Shown: piece by piece, positions 46,229-55,853 of the stretch
Layout: each line of letters opens with the position of its first letter
Numbering within the stretch: position 1 is the stretch's first letter
NCBI GenBank assembly: GCA_903994455.1
Contig: CAJEXI010000001.1
Coordinates: forward strand, 124,001-188,000
Origin: an uncultured Chlorobiaceae bacterium
GTDB taxonomy: Bacteria; Bacteroidota; Chlorobiia; Chlorobiales; Chlorobiaceae
DNA length: 64,000 bases
Direction of reading: 5' to 3'
Position numbers and translations under genes: made by a program
The notes under the pieces: generated by a model
The model's database searches: none
What the model saw: the letters and a program-made list of their open reading frames with translations, nothing else
What the model was told of the DNA's origin: nothing

Positions 46229-47524
46229 ATGAGCCCTAACACCTCTACGTTAGAATGGAAAGCCAGTCCTCTCCGTTATGTGTGTCAACTTAACCCACCC
46301 GTTTCATTCCACGAGTTTGAAGAGGATGATGAGCTAACTTTCTTGCCCATGGACAGGGTTAAGAGTGGCTACTTCATTCCTAATACAGATAAATTTTCAA
46401 AATATGCATCCTCTTATAATGCATTCGAGGACGGCGATATTGTTTTGGCAAAAGTCACGCCATGCTTTGAAAATGGAAACATTGCAATCGCAGAGAACCT
46501 TGTGAATGGTAAGGGTTTTGGCAGTTCTGAACTATTTGTTGTTCGGGCGACAGTTGTTGATCGCAAGTTTCTCTTTTATTACTTTCAATCTTCGACGTTC
46601 AAACAGGAAGGGGAAGCATCGATGACCGGAGCGGGTGGCCTAAAACGGGTATCACCCGAGATTATTCGAGAGCATCATGTATTCTTCCCGCCAAGGATAA
46701 GCCAACGCATTATAGCTGATTATCTTGATCGAGAAACTGAGCGCATCGATGCATTGGTGGTAGAAAAGTTGCGCATGTTGTTTCTTATGGAAGAAAAACG
46801 AGCGACCTTCATCAGTCATGTTATCACTCGCGGACTTAACCCTGATGCGCCCCTTAAATCTTCTGGTCTCGACTGGTTGGGAGATATTCCCACACATTGG
46901 GAAGTAAGAAGATGCGGAACACTTTTCGAGGAAGTTGATGAGCGAAACCAACCAGATTTGCCGTTGCTTCATGTGTCACTCAATACAGGTGTAACGTTGC
47001 GAGTATTTTCAGATGATCGTATTGAGTCGGTTGCCGCAGATTATTCCTCTTACAAGGTCGCGAAGAAGAATCATCTGGTGTTTAATAAGATGAGGTTTTG
47101 GCAGGGAGCCGCAGGGATTGCCCCGGAAGATGGTCTGACAAGCCCTGACTATACTGTTGCCAGTTATGGTAACGAAATATTTCCGGGATATTTACAATTT
47201 CTTGTAAGGCTTTCGCTGTTCAGTAACGAAGTACGAAGATACTCTTATGGAATGGTCGATGACCGATTACGGCTTTATTGGAACGAATTCAAAAATATTC
47301 GAATACCATTGCCACCATTTGAAGAACAACATTTGATTGTAGCTGCACTCAGTAAAGAGGCGAAAAGAATTTTTGACTTGGAGGACGCATTAAGGATGTC
47401 TATTACTTTGGCCAAAGAGCGCCGAGCAGCGCTTATTACTGCCGCTGTTACCGGGCAAATCGATTGCAGTTCCGATGGCATCAATTGTAGCACTGAAAAC
47501 CGAGCGAGTGTAGTTTTGCGATGA
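46229..47524 (+). CDS. hsdS: Type I restriction-modification specificity subunit
   Basis: ATG 46229 is preceded by GGAGGTGGGAG. The 431-residue protein has two target recognition domains, each followed by a conserved helix. TRD1 includes FEDGDIVLAKVTPCFENGN and FPPRISQRIIADYLDRETERI, TRD2 includes KKNHLVFNKMRFWQGAAGI and LPPFEEQHLIVAALSKEAKR. It dictates the bipartite DNA site of both methylation and cleavage. It appears complete. Confidence 0.93.
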   Translation: MSPNTSTLEWKASPLRYVCQLNPPVSFHEFEEDDELTFLPMDRVKSGYFIPNTDKFSKYASSYNAFEDGDIVLAKVTPCFENGNIAIAENLVNGKGFGSSELFVVRATVVDRKFLFYYFQSSTFKQEGEASMTGAGGLKRVSPEIIREHHVFFPPRISQRIIADYLDRETERIDALVVEKLRMLFLMEEKRATFISHVITRGLNPDAPLKSSGLDWLGDIPTHWEVRRCGTLFEEVDERNQPDLPLLHVSLNTGVTLRVFSDDRIESVAADYSSYKVAKKNHLVFNKMRFWQGAAGIAPEDGLTSPDYTVASYGNEIFPGYLQFLVRLSLFSNEVRRYSYGMVDDRLRLYWNEFKNIRIPLPPFEEQHLIVAALSKEAKRIFDLEDALRMSITLAKERRAALITAAVTGQIDCSSDGINCSTENRASVVLR

Positions 47525-47562
47525 TTACTTTACCATATTAGAAAAAACCTTATTAGTCTTTC

Positions 47563-48357
47563 ATGTTCATTGCCGACACACACTATACTTTGGGAGTATT
47601 CCCTGTTACTGGCATTGGCTTGAGTGTATCGCCAATTGACCTTGATGCTGCGCTGTCAGGTCATGTTGCCTCACTGGTTTTTGATGATGCTGGCAATGAC
47701 GAAATTGCAGCTCTGCTTGGTGGCGTAACCGATACGGAGTTTGCCCAGGACAATCTTGATATGCTTCTGCACAACGTTCGAGAACCAGAAGAGTGGCGGG
47801 TGGGCGAAGCACTGGCAGAGTACTATTTGATGGAATGCAGGAACTGCCATTTTCCCTGGTCTGATGGTCGTGATGAGCGCAAGCGAGGGCCGAGTTTACC
47901 GGGTGCCGATTTGGTTGGCTTCCAATGTGATGGTGAGGGAGATCATTTTGCTTTTGGCGAAGTGAAAACATCCGCTGAACAGAATTATCCTCCCGGAGCG
48001 GCCTATGGTAGGCATGGCTTGAAACAACAGATGGAAGATCTCCGTGATCGTTCCGAGATTAGGGATGATCTGGTTAAATATCTTGCCCATCGTGCGGTGA
48101 ACGCTACATGGAAGGAGCGTTTTCAGTCAGCCGCCGGCGTGTATTTGCGCGATAACAGCGACGTACGAATTTTTGGCCTTCTGGTGCGGGATGTCCCTCC
48201 AAGTGAGGATGATTTGCGGGTTCGGGTGACTCGACTTAGGCAGAACTGTCCAACCTCTACGGTCATCGAGTTACTGGCGCTCTACCTCCCGCAAGGCCGA
48301 ATCGCAACTTTGGGCACACACGTTGTGACAACCCGACAAAGCGGAGGTTCCCGATGA
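47563..48357 (+). CDS. HamA-like PD-(D/E)XK nuclease (DUF1837-like)
   Basis: The 264-residue protein has a block LAEYYLMECRNCHFPW, then the nuclease core LPGADLVGFQ (Asp116) and FAFGEVKTSAEQ (Glu133, Lys135). Position and spacing resemble the HamA (DUF1837) nuclease of the Hachiman anti-phage system, whose active site is also an E-x-K about 140 residues in. The stop overlaps the start of a Ski2-like helicase by 4 bases, as in hamAB. I rely on motif and synteny, since no alignment was possible. A different nuclease-helicase pair is the main alternative. Confidence 0.6.
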   Translation: MFIADTHYTLGVFPVTGIGLSVSPIDLDAALSGHVASLVFDDAGNDEIAALLGGVTDTEFAQDNLDMLLHNVREPEEWRVGEALAEYYLMECRNCHFPWSDGRDERKRGPSLPGADLVGFQCDGEGDHFAFGEVKTSAEQNYPPGAAYGRHGLKQQMEDLRDRSEIRDDLVKYLAHRAVNATWKERFQSAAGVYLRDNSDVRIFGLLVRDVPPSEDDLRVRVTRLRQNCPTSTVIELLALYLPQGRIATLGTHVVTTRQSGGSR

Positions 48358-51300
48358 GCCTGAGCAAAGAAGATATGGTGCGTGTTGATAATCACTGGGC
48401 TGTTCTTACTGTTGGTGTTAGTGAGCGAGATCGAAGTTTGGAGGTCGCAAACGCGCGATTGGTCGCCAAAGCGGTTGGCAGGCAAATGCGCCTTTCATTT
48501 GAAGAAAGGGCCAGTGACGGCGATTTACTACGCCGTATTGCAATGGCCTACGAGATGGCCGCGATAGAGGGTCTACCGGCATTTTTAAGCTTATCCGCTG
48601 CAGATGATGAATTACGGAAACAATGTATTGCGGGAGCTTGGCGCACCTTTGAATTGAGGCGCTTGTTCGATGTTCCAGAGGTTACAGAAGAACGGATTTT
48701 TCATGTCCTTCATTTGTCAGCGTTGGCTTACTGTGGGGATCGCTGGTCGGATATTCGGCGTTGGTATTTGGATAATGGAGGGAGTATAGCGGAGCCTTCT
48801 GCAGCAGATCAGCCATGGCACTACCGGTTACTTTTTCGACTTTTCGACTGCTGGGTACGTCTCTTTCGCAAAAAAGGCTGGGACGATCTTGATCGTGTCA
48901 GAGAAATTGTTGCAGGGTTGAGGGAAGATCAGCGGCAATACGAACGGAGTTCACTCGACAGCGGATCCGATGGGCAGGATCGAGCCATGGCATTTCGGTT
49001 GATTGCCTTCTATAACTGGGCAAAAGCCACAGAATTATTAGCAAAGTATGTTTTGCAGGGTGAGCCAAGAGGCATCAACGCACTTCTCGATAAACATTTT
49101 GAAGCTGCGACGGATGCGGCTGCCGCTGCCGGAGATGCACAACTTGAAGTTCTTATGCGCTGGCTGCATGCGACCGCTCGGCAAATGGTTGCCGGTTCGC
49201 TCTGGTGGGTTGCCCACGCGATCAATTCCCGAGTCACACGCTTTGTCGGGTTTGCCACCAAGCATCAAGCAATGTTTGAACTGTTACCTCCGCAAAGAGC
49301 AGCTTTGCAGGAACAGGGTTTGCTCGATCAGGCGGCTACGGCTGTGGTTATTGATCTGCCAACATCAGGAGGCAAGACTCTGCTGGCCCAGTTCCGCATT
49401 CTCCAGGCGCTCAATCAATTTGCCGAAGAGGGCGGTTGGGTCGCCTACGTTGTGCCCACCCGAGCTCTGAGCGCACAAATCACCCGGCGCTTACGTCGTG
49501 ATTTTACGCCCGTCGGTGTGCGTGTGGAGCAACTCACCGGTGCAGTCGAGATTGATGCGATTGAAGAGGAGATGTTGTCAGGAGTTGCTCAAGGTGATGA
49601 ACGAAGTTTCGACGTGCTTGTGGCGACACCGGAAAAACTTCAACTCGTGATTCGCAACAAGAAGGTACAGCGCCCGCTTGCGCTTGTCGTGATGGATGAG
49701 GCTCATAATATGGAGAGCAAGTCACGTGGTATGCGTATCGAACTGCTTCTTGCCACAATCAAACAGGAAAGTACGCAGGCGAATTTCCTATTGTTAATGC
49801 CCTTTGTCGAGAAAGCAGGGGCTCTGGCTCGATGGCTTGCCAATGATGTTGGCGGTGGGCGCTCAATTACTCTTGGCACCAGTGTTTGGAGGCCCAATGA
49901 GCGTATCGTTGGGATGTTCCGTGCTGAAGGTGATGATAGCCAACGGGCTGGTTGGCGTCTCCAATATCAGACACTGGTTACGACGCCGAAAACGATTCAT
50001 CTGGAAGGACTGCATCAAGTTGGGGGCGCTAAACCGCTCGACTTGCCTAAATCGAATCTGATAAAAGCAAATGGAGAGCAAAAGGGTTTTGCCCTTCAGG
50101 CCGCCGCGATGGCAACTGTTTTTTCCTCGCGGGGCACAAGTATTGCTGTCGGGGGCACTATTCCCTCGGCATGGTCAATGGCGAGAGAGGCTGCGAAGAA
50201 GCTTCCAGTAATGGAGATGCCATCGGAGCGGATACAACTTGTTCAAAAATTTCTTACCGCAGAGATCAGTTCCGATTTTGAGTTGATTGGGATGCTTGCC
50301 CGTGGTGTTGCGGTGCATCATGCGGGCCTTTCCGATGAGGTGAGGTCGCTTATTGAATGGTTAGCTGAGGAAGGAGATATTCGAGTGCTCTGCGCGACAA
50401 CTACGCTGGCGCAAGGCATAAATTTCCCCGTGTCATCGGTATTTTTGGCAACCACATCCATGAAATCACGAAAATATCCATATCAGGTCGATATGGCTCC
50501 ACGTGAGTTCTGGAATCTGGCTGGGCGAGCGGGTCGCATAAATCAAGACAGTGTTGGAGTTGTCGGTATCGCCGAGGCTAATCGGCCGAATGACGTTATT
50601 CGTTTCGTTACAAAAGCCACTGGTGAATTGGTCTCATGCCTGGTTACTGTTGTCGCAGAGTTGGATGCGGCTAATTCACCTGACGATCTTGCTGCTGTTA
50701 TTCAAAACGATCAATGGGAAGACTTTCGCTGTTATGTGAACCACCTTGTTCGTGAGATCGGCAACCTGGAGCGTGTTCTTGCAACAGCAGAGTTGTCTTT
50801 GCGTAACACTTATGGTTATCGCGTTCTTCAAGAGAGCGCCGAAGGCAGGGGTCGTGCACAAAAATTGCTTGAAGCAACAAAACAATACGCACGCAAAATT
50901 TCGGCTAATCCTGGCCAGGTGGCAATGGCCGACATGACAGGCTTTTCGTTTGAGGGGGTTGGGAGAGCACTGAGTGGAGTTCGTGCACTTGAGCGCAATC
51001 TTACAGCAAATGACTTTTCTGCCGATAGACTTTTTGGAAACGACGGTGGTATGGCGGACTTCTATGGCATTATGCTTCGCATTCCCCAGCTTGCGCGAAA
51101 TCTGGATGAACTCAAGGGATCTGGTCCTGGCAACCGTAAATTAGCGGAAATAACCAAGGCTTGGGTGGATGGGCGTACAATCAGGGATATTGCCACCACT
51201 TACTTTCAGTCTGGTGATGACACAACTCAGGCGATTACAGATGCATGTCGAGCTATTTATCGGAATCTTGCAAATAACGGGACTTGGGGGTTGTCTGCGC

Positions 51301-51635
51301 TCAGTCGGCTTTCAGGTATTGATTTTGAAAACCTTTCATCTCAGCAAAAGAGGCAAATCGATCTGCTGCCAGCCATGATTTACCATGGTGTGAAAACAGA
51401 GGCAGGCGTTCTCATGCGCATGAATGGTATCCCGCGTTCAATTGCTGAGCGAATGGGTGAAATTTATCAGCAGAATGTCAACGAGGGTGCAGGAGTATCG
51501 GGTATCCAGAAAGTTCGAAAATTTCTTGCTTCCGCTGATATTGAAACCTGGAACCGTGCGCGTTCTTCTAATGCTCCGCTCTCCGGTAGAGAATACAAAG
51601 AGGTTTGGAAAGTTATTTCCGGTGGTGAACGATAA
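48354..51635 (+). CDS. HamB-like superfamily 2 helicase (Ski2/Hel308-type)
   Basis: The 1093-residue protein is an SF2 helicase with P-loop LPTSGGKT at about 335-342, Ia PTRALSAQITRR, DEAH box at 448-451 (VMDEAHNMES), VAVHHAGLSDEVRSLIEWLA and the Ski2-type ATTTLAQGINFPVSSVFLAT. The terminal motif GRAGRI (about 724) is also present. The preceding 330 residues and the following 350 are not assigned. This COG1204-like architecture is what Hachiman HamB shows. With the coupled nuclease it probably surveys DNA and triggers degradation. The pair sits between hsdS and hsdR. Confidence 0.75.
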   Translation: MSLSKEDMVRVDNHWAVLTVGVSERDRSLEVANARLVAKAVGRQMRLSFEERASDGDLLRRIAMAYEMAAIEGLPAFLSLSAADDELRKQCIAGAWRTFELRRLFDVPEVTEERIFHVLHLSALAYCGDRWSDIRRWYLDNGGSIAEPSAADQPWHYRLLFRLFDCWVRLFRKKGWDDLDRVREIVAGLREDQRQYERSSLDSGSDGQDRAMAFRLIAFYNWAKATELLAKYVLQGEPRGINALLDKHFEAATDAAAAAGDAQLEVLMRWLHATARQMVAGSLWWVAHAINSRVTRFVGFATKHQAMFELLPPQRAALQEQGLLDQAATAVVIDLPTSGGKTLLAQFRILQALNQFAEEGGWVAYVVPTRALSAQITRRLRRDFTPVGVRVEQLTGAVEIDAIEEEMLSGVAQGDERSFDVLVATPEKLQLVIRNKKVQRPLALVVMDEAHNMESKSRGMRIELLLATIKQESTQANFLLLMPFVEKAGALARWLANDVGGGRSITLGTSVWRPNERIVGMFRAEGDDSQRAGWRLQYQTLVTTPKTIHLEGLHQVGGAKPLDLPKSNLIKANGEQKGFALQAAAMATVFSSRGTSIAVGGTIPSAWSMAREAAKKLPVMEMPSERIQLVQKFLTAEISSDFELIGMLARGVAVHHAGLSDEVRSLIEWLAEEGDIRVLCATTTLAQGINFPVSSVFLATTSMKSRKYPYQVDMAPREFWNLAGRAGRINQDSVGVVGIAEANRPNDVIRFVTKATGELVSCLVTVVAELDAANSPDDLAAVIQNDQWEDFRCYVNHLVREIGNLERVLATAELSLRNTYGYRVLQESAEGRGRAQKLLEATKQYARKISANPGQVAMADMTGFSFEGVGRALSGVRALERNLTANDFSADRLFGNDGGMADFYGIMLRIPQLARNLDELKGSGPGNRKLAEITKAWVDGRTIRDIATTYFQSGDDTTQAITDACRAIYRNLANNGTWGLSALSRLSGIDFENLSSQQKRQIDLLPAMIYHGVKTEAGVLMRMNGIPRSIAERMGEIYQQNVNEGAGVSGIQKVRKFLASADIETWNRARSSNAPLSGREYKEVWKVISGGER

Positions 51636-51643
51636 GATTTGCT

Positions 51644-51655
51644 GGGGGGGGGGGG
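51644..51655 (+). repeat. G12 homopolymer upstream of hsdR
   Basis: Twelve consecutive Gs lie 9 bases after the helicase stop and ~96 bases before the hsdR ATG. Such tracts are prone to slippage. It lies outside any reading frame that I can support, so any effect would be on transcription or leader structure. Confidence 0.9.
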
Positions 51656-51751
51656 AACGAGGTGAAACCAATCAATAAGCATGATCTCTACATGCAACAG
51701 TCGTTTATTTCACAAGTCAAAAAGATAACCGTTGAGTAAGGATTCTCTCTC

Positions 51752-54700
51752 ATGAAACAAACCAGCGAAGCTGCCTTTGAAACGGCCATTGAGTCCGTCC
51801 TGTTGGCCGATGGTTATCACAAGCTTCCTTCAGCGGCTTTCGACCGTGAGCGGGCAATCTTCCCCGACGAGATACTGGAATTTATTCGCAGCACTCAGGC
51901 GAAGCAGTGGGAAAAACTGCAATCCCTCCATGGCGAAGAGTGTGGCAAACGTGTTCTTGAGGCGCTCTGCAAATGGATGGAGACGCACGGTGTTCTTGCC
52001 ACCTTGCGCCATGGCTTCAAATGTTTTGGCAAAACCCTGCGTCTTGCCTTTTTTCGTCCTGCACATGGACTCAATCGGGAGCTGGAATCAAATTACCGGG
52101 CCAATCGGCTTGGCCTGACCCGGCAACTGCATTTCAGTACCCAGAGTGAAAAGTCACTCGATGTGGTGCTGTCGCTCAATGGCGTGCCGGTGGTGACGCT
52201 GGAGTTGAAGAACCCGCTTACCGGACAGACGGCGGCCAACGCCATCCACCAATATCGTCATGATCGTGACCCGCGTGAGCTGATTTTCCAGTTCACCAAA
52301 CGGACGCTGGTCCATTTTGCAGTGGACACGGAAGAGGCGCAGATGACCACTCGACTTGCTGGTTTGGGCACCCATTTTCTGCCGTTCAACCGGGGCAATC
52401 AAGGTGGTGCTGGCAATGAACCCGATAAGGCCGGGCGCAATTACAAAACAGCATACCTGTGGAAAGAGGCGTTGCAGCGTGATAGTTTGCTTGATTTGCT
52501 GGCACGTTTTCTCCATCTCGACGTGCAGGAGAAGATAACCGACGAATTCAGGAAGGTTCGGACAGAAAGCATGATCTTCCCGCGCTATCATCAGTTGCAA
52601 GCGGTGCGGCAGATTGTTGCAGCGGTTGCCTCCGAAGGTGTGGGGCAGAACTATCTGGTTGAGCATTCGGCGGGTAGCGGCAAGAGCAATACCATTGCTT
52701 GGCTGGCGCATCGGCTCTCCTCGCTGCATAACGAAAAAGATGAACGGATCTTCGACAGCGTGGTTGTCATTACTGATCGAGTGGTGCTCGACCGTCAGTT
52801 GCAGAACACCATCTATCAGTTCGATCACAGGCAGGGGGTGGTTCAGAAAATTGATGAAGACTCACGCCAACTTGCTGAAGCGCTGGAGTCGGGTGTGCCG
52901 ATCATTATCACCACCTTGCAGAAGTTTCCGTTTGTTTCCGCCCAGTTGACGAAACTTGCCGAGGAGCGAGGTGAAGGGAGCAACAGTTATCTGCCGACGC
53001 GAAAATACGCAGTGATTATTGATGAGGCACACAGTTCGCAGTTGGGCGAAACCGCCACTGAGCTTAAAGGAGTACTGGGTGGCAGTGAGTTGCGTCAAAA
53101 AGCCAGGGAGATGGCCGAGGAAGAGGGCGAAGTGGAGCTGGAGCGTCTGTTTCGCTCCATGGCCAAGCGCGGGCGTCAGCAACATATAAGCTTTTTTGCT
53201 TTTACCGCCACGCCCAAGCACAAGACGCTGGCTATCTTTGGTCGAAACGGAGAGCCGTTTCACCGCTATACCATGCGGCAGGCCATTGAGGAAGGCTTTA
53301 TCATGAATGTGCTGGCCAATTATGTGACCTATAAAACCTACTACCGGCTTATCAAAAAGGCGGAGGAGGACCCGAATGTGGAGCGCAAAAAGGCCGCCAA
53401 AGCGCTCGCCCGCTTCATGCGCCTGCATCCCCACAATATCGGGCAAAAAACGGAGGTCATGGTTGAGCATTTTTATCAGCATACACGGCACAAAATCGGT
53501 GGTCATGCCAAGGCGATGGTGATTACCGGTTCACGGTTGGAGGCGGTGCGCTACAAACAGGCTTTCGACGAATACATTGCAGGGAAGGGCTATCCCATCA
53601 AAAGCCTGGTGGCCTTCTCCGGCAGGGTTGATGACGACAAATTGCCCGATAAAAGCTACTCCGAAGTTGAAATGAATGGCGGGGTGAAGGACAAGGAGTT
53701 GCCTGAGACCTTTGCCAACGTTGAATACCGCGTTTTGCTGGTGGCGGAGAAATATCAGACCGGTTTTGACCAGCCGCTCTTGCATTCAATGTATATCGAC
53801 AAGCGGCTCGGTGGAATTCAGGCGGTGCAGGCGCTTTCTCGCTTGAATCGGACGCATCCACTCAAGGACGACACCTTTGTGCTCGACTTTGTTAATGATC
53901 CTGCCGAAATTCAGGAGGCGTTTCGTCAGTACTACGAAGGCTCCGTCATGGGTGAGCAGGTGGATGCTGACAGGCTTTACACCGTTAAGGCAGAGCTTGA
54001 TGCTTCAGGAATTTATCTTCAACCAGAAGTGAACGACTTTTCGGCTATCTTTTTTGCACCCAAGCGACGCCAAAGCACTGCCGATCACAAACAAATGAAT
54101 GCAATTCTTGATGGTGCGGTTGCGCGGTTTCAGCACCTGCAAAACACGGAAGAGGAGGAGGCTGAGTTGTGGCGCGGCAAGGCCCAGGCTTTCCGCAATC
54201 TTTACAGTTTTTTGAGCCAGGTGATTCCCTATCAGGACAGCGATTTAGAGAAGCTCTTCACCTACTTGCGCCATCTGGCATTGAAGCTGCCAAAACGGAA
54301 GAGTGGCGCTGGATACCAGTTTGATGAAGAGGTTGAACTCGACTATTACCGTTTGCAGAAAATCAGTGAGGGTTCGATCAGTTTAAGTGAAGGCTTCGCC
54401 AAGCCGCTTGATGGGCCTCGCGAAGTGGGAAGCGGCATGGTGCATGAGGAGGAGGTGTCACTCTCCCGGCTTATTGATCTCATCAACGAGCGCTTTGGTG
54501 GTGACCTGAACGAAGCGGATCAACTCTTTTTCGATCAGATCGCAGAAGCGGCAAGCCAGAATGAAGCGCTCAAGAAAGCTGCCGGGGTCAATTCACTCGA
54601 TAAATTTCAGCTTGTGTTCAGGCAAGTTCTGGAGTCATTGTTTATTGAGCGCATGGAACTCAACGAGGAGCTTTTTGCCGACTTTATGGGCAAACCGGAA

Positions 54701-54763
54701 TTGCAGGAGCTGGTGTCGAAGTGGCTGGGAAGTCAGGTGTATGGACGAATGAGCGGGGGATGA
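51752..54763 (+). CDS. hsdR: Type I restriction-modification restriction subunit
   Basis: The 1003-residue protein combines the N-terminal nuclease (DVVLSLNGVPVVTLELKNPL; Glu-Leu-Lys of the PD-(D/E)XK site near 150) with an SF2 translocase (P-loop HSAGSGKSNTIAWLAHRL near 305, DEAH in VIIDEAHSSQLGE near 424, SFFAFTATPKHKT). The C-terminal motor half has LVAEKYQTGFDQPLLHSMYI and QALSRLNRTHPL, and a helical tail binds HsdM. It forms the HsdR2M2S1 complex that cuts unmodified DNA. It is separated from the upstream genes by 116 bases containing the G12 tract. Confidence 0.95.
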   Translation: MKQTSEAAFETAIESVLLADGYHKLPSAAFDRERAIFPDEILEFIRSTQAKQWEKLQSLHGEECGKRVLEALCKWMETHGVLATLRHGFKCFGKTLRLAFFRPAHGLNRELESNYRANRLGLTRQLHFSTQSEKSLDVVLSLNGVPVVTLELKNPLTGQTAANAIHQYRHDRDPRELIFQFTKRTLVHFAVDTEEAQMTTRLAGLGTHFLPFNRGNQGGAGNEPDKAGRNYKTAYLWKEALQRDSLLDLLARFLHLDVQEKITDEFRKVRTESMIFPRYHQLQAVRQIVAAVASEGVGQNYLVEHSAGSGKSNTIAWLAHRLSSLHNEKDERIFDSVVVITDRVVLDRQLQNTIYQFDHRQGVVQKIDEDSRQLAEALESGVPIIITTLQKFPFVSAQLTKLAEERGEGSNSYLPTRKYAVIIDEAHSSQLGETATELKGVLGGSELRQKAREMAEEEGEVELERLFRSMAKRGRQQHISFFAFTATPKHKTLAIFGRNGEPFHRYTMRQAIEEGFIMNVLANYVTYKTYYRLIKKAEEDPNVERKKAAKALARFMRLHPHNIGQKTEVMVEHFYQHTRHKIGGHAKAMVITGSRLEAVRYKQAFDEYIAGKGYPIKSLVAFSGRVDDDKLPDKSYSEVEMNGGVKDKELPETFANVEYRVLLVAEKYQTGFDQPLLHSMYIDKRLGGIQAVQALSRLNRTHPLKDDTFVLDFVNDPAEIQEAFRQYYEGSVMGEQVDADRLYTVKAELDASGIYLQPEVNDFSAIFFAPKRRQSTADHKQMNAILDGAVARFQHLQNTEEEEAELWRGKAQAFRNLYSFLSQVIPYQDSDLEKLFTYLRHLALKLPKRKSGAGYQFDEEVELDYYRLQKISEGSISLSEGFAKPLDGPREVGSGMVHEEEVSLSRLIDLINERFGGDLNEADQLFFDQIAEAASQNEALKKAAGVNSLDKFQLVFRQVLESLFIERMELNEELFADFMGKPELQELVSKWLGSQVYGRMSGG

Positions 54764-55096
54764 ATTCCTGTAAGCGTTATCAGTGCTATTTTACGTAGAA
54801 CAGGTCTATAGCTATATTTTAGAATATTTTCCGATTTGGAAAGGGCTGAATAACTCAATAAGGACGGCGAAACAATTTTGGAATAAGTGCCTACTAATTG
54901 ATGCAATCCTATGTATATTAGCCATTTATACATTATTTTGCTCGCTTACGAAACGGGTTCGCTGAAAAGACTCTCGGAAGGTTGACGGCAAGTTTTTTTG
55001 TTGGGTTTATTGTTTGACATGACCTGTCAAAGGGGAATACTACTTCTGTTTACTCCTGCGTTGCGATGCATTAACGACCATTATTGCTCATGAACA
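54764..55096. other. Intergenic boundary between the hsd island and the Liv operon
   Basis: No gene is supported here. A 60-codon frame at 54783 has a tract of hydrophobic residues but no ribosome site or family. The region is AT-rich and contains an inverted repeat at 55013-55031. Confidence 0.4.
55013..55031 (+). promoter_or_regulatory. Inverted repeat upstream of livG (possible operator/promoter)
   Basis: TTTGACA-TGACC-TGTCAAA is a perfect 7-bp inverted repeat with a 5-bp spacer. The left arm also reads as a -35 TTGACA, with AATACT-type sequence about 15-20 bases downstream (55036). It lies 66 bases before the GTG of the first transporter gene, so regulation of the whole cluster by a dimeric repressor is plausible. 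Confidence 0.5.
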
Positions 55097-55846
55097 GTGA
55101 TACTTGAATTACGACAGCTTTCGTTTGGCTTTTCGACTGAAAAGCAAATCCTCAAAGACCTCTCATTGTCGTTGGAGGAAGAGAGGATTTACGCCTTGAT
55201 GGGTGGCAACGGTGCAGGGAAAACAACGCTGTTCAATCTGATTACCGGCTTCATGAAGCCACAAAGCGGCGAGATATTGTTCGAGGGAAAAAATCTGACA
55301 CACCAGCAGCCATACACCATCAACCGGCAAGGCATTGGCAGAACCTTTCAGGACTTGCGGCTTATTACAAAACTGACAGTAAAAGAGAATATTATCTTGT
55401 CAATGCAGCACAATCCAACGGATAATTGGCTTCATGCCATGCTGCCTGAACAGTTTTACCGTTCTGCAAATAAACAGTTAGGTCAAAAAGCGGATGACAT
55501 TATTGATGAGTATTACCTCAATGATGTGAAGAATTCGTTGGCTGGTGAAATCTCCTACGGGCAACAAAAGCTGCTGACGCTTGCCTGCTGTGTTGCCAAT
55601 GGCGCAAAGCTGCTGCTGCTTGATGAAGCAGTGGCAGGAATCCAGCCGGAATATCGCAATAAGATTGCCGAGCTTATTCGTACTTTGAAAGAGCAAGGCA
55701 AAACCATTTTGCTGATTGAGCACAACACCGATTTTATTGCTGATGTTGCTGATATAATTTACTTTTTGCATGAAGGAACTCTTTCTACCTTTGAGAGTAT
55801 GGATGCGCTTCGGGAAGACAAACAGGTAATGGCGGCATACGTCTGA
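55097..55846 (+). CDS. Branched-chain amino acid-type ABC transporter ATPase (LivG-like)
   Basis: The start is GTG 55097. The 249-residue ATPase has Walker A GGNGAGKTTLFNLITGFMKP, the Q-loop/LivG-typical IGRTFQDLRLITKLTVKEN, signature LAGEISYGQQKLLTLACCV and Walker B LLLLDEAVAGIQPEYRNKI. This is the LivG branch of the HAAT family. It is the first gene of the cluster and is followed after 7 bases by the second ATPase. Confidence 0.9.
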   Translation: MILELRQLSFGFSTEKQILKDLSLSLEEERIYALMGGNGAGKTTLFNLITGFMKPQSGEILFEGKNLTHQQPYTINRQGIGRTFQDLRLITKLTVKENIILSMQHNPTDNWLHAMLPEQFYRSANKQLGQKADDIIDEYYLNDVKNSLAGEISYGQQKLLTLACCVANGAKLLLLDEAVAGIQPEYRNKIAELIRTLKEQGKTILLIEHNTDFIADVADIIYFLHEGTLSTFESMDALREDKQVMAAYV

Positions 55847-55853
55847 CAACGCT

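Noticed and set aside
52154..53506. Long reverse frames across hsdR
   Set aside because: Shadows of the forward hsdR motor domain. No reverse ribosome sites or families.
54783..54965. 60-codon hydrophobic forward frame
   Set aside because: No ribosome site or family. The composition is that of AT-rich intergenic DNA.
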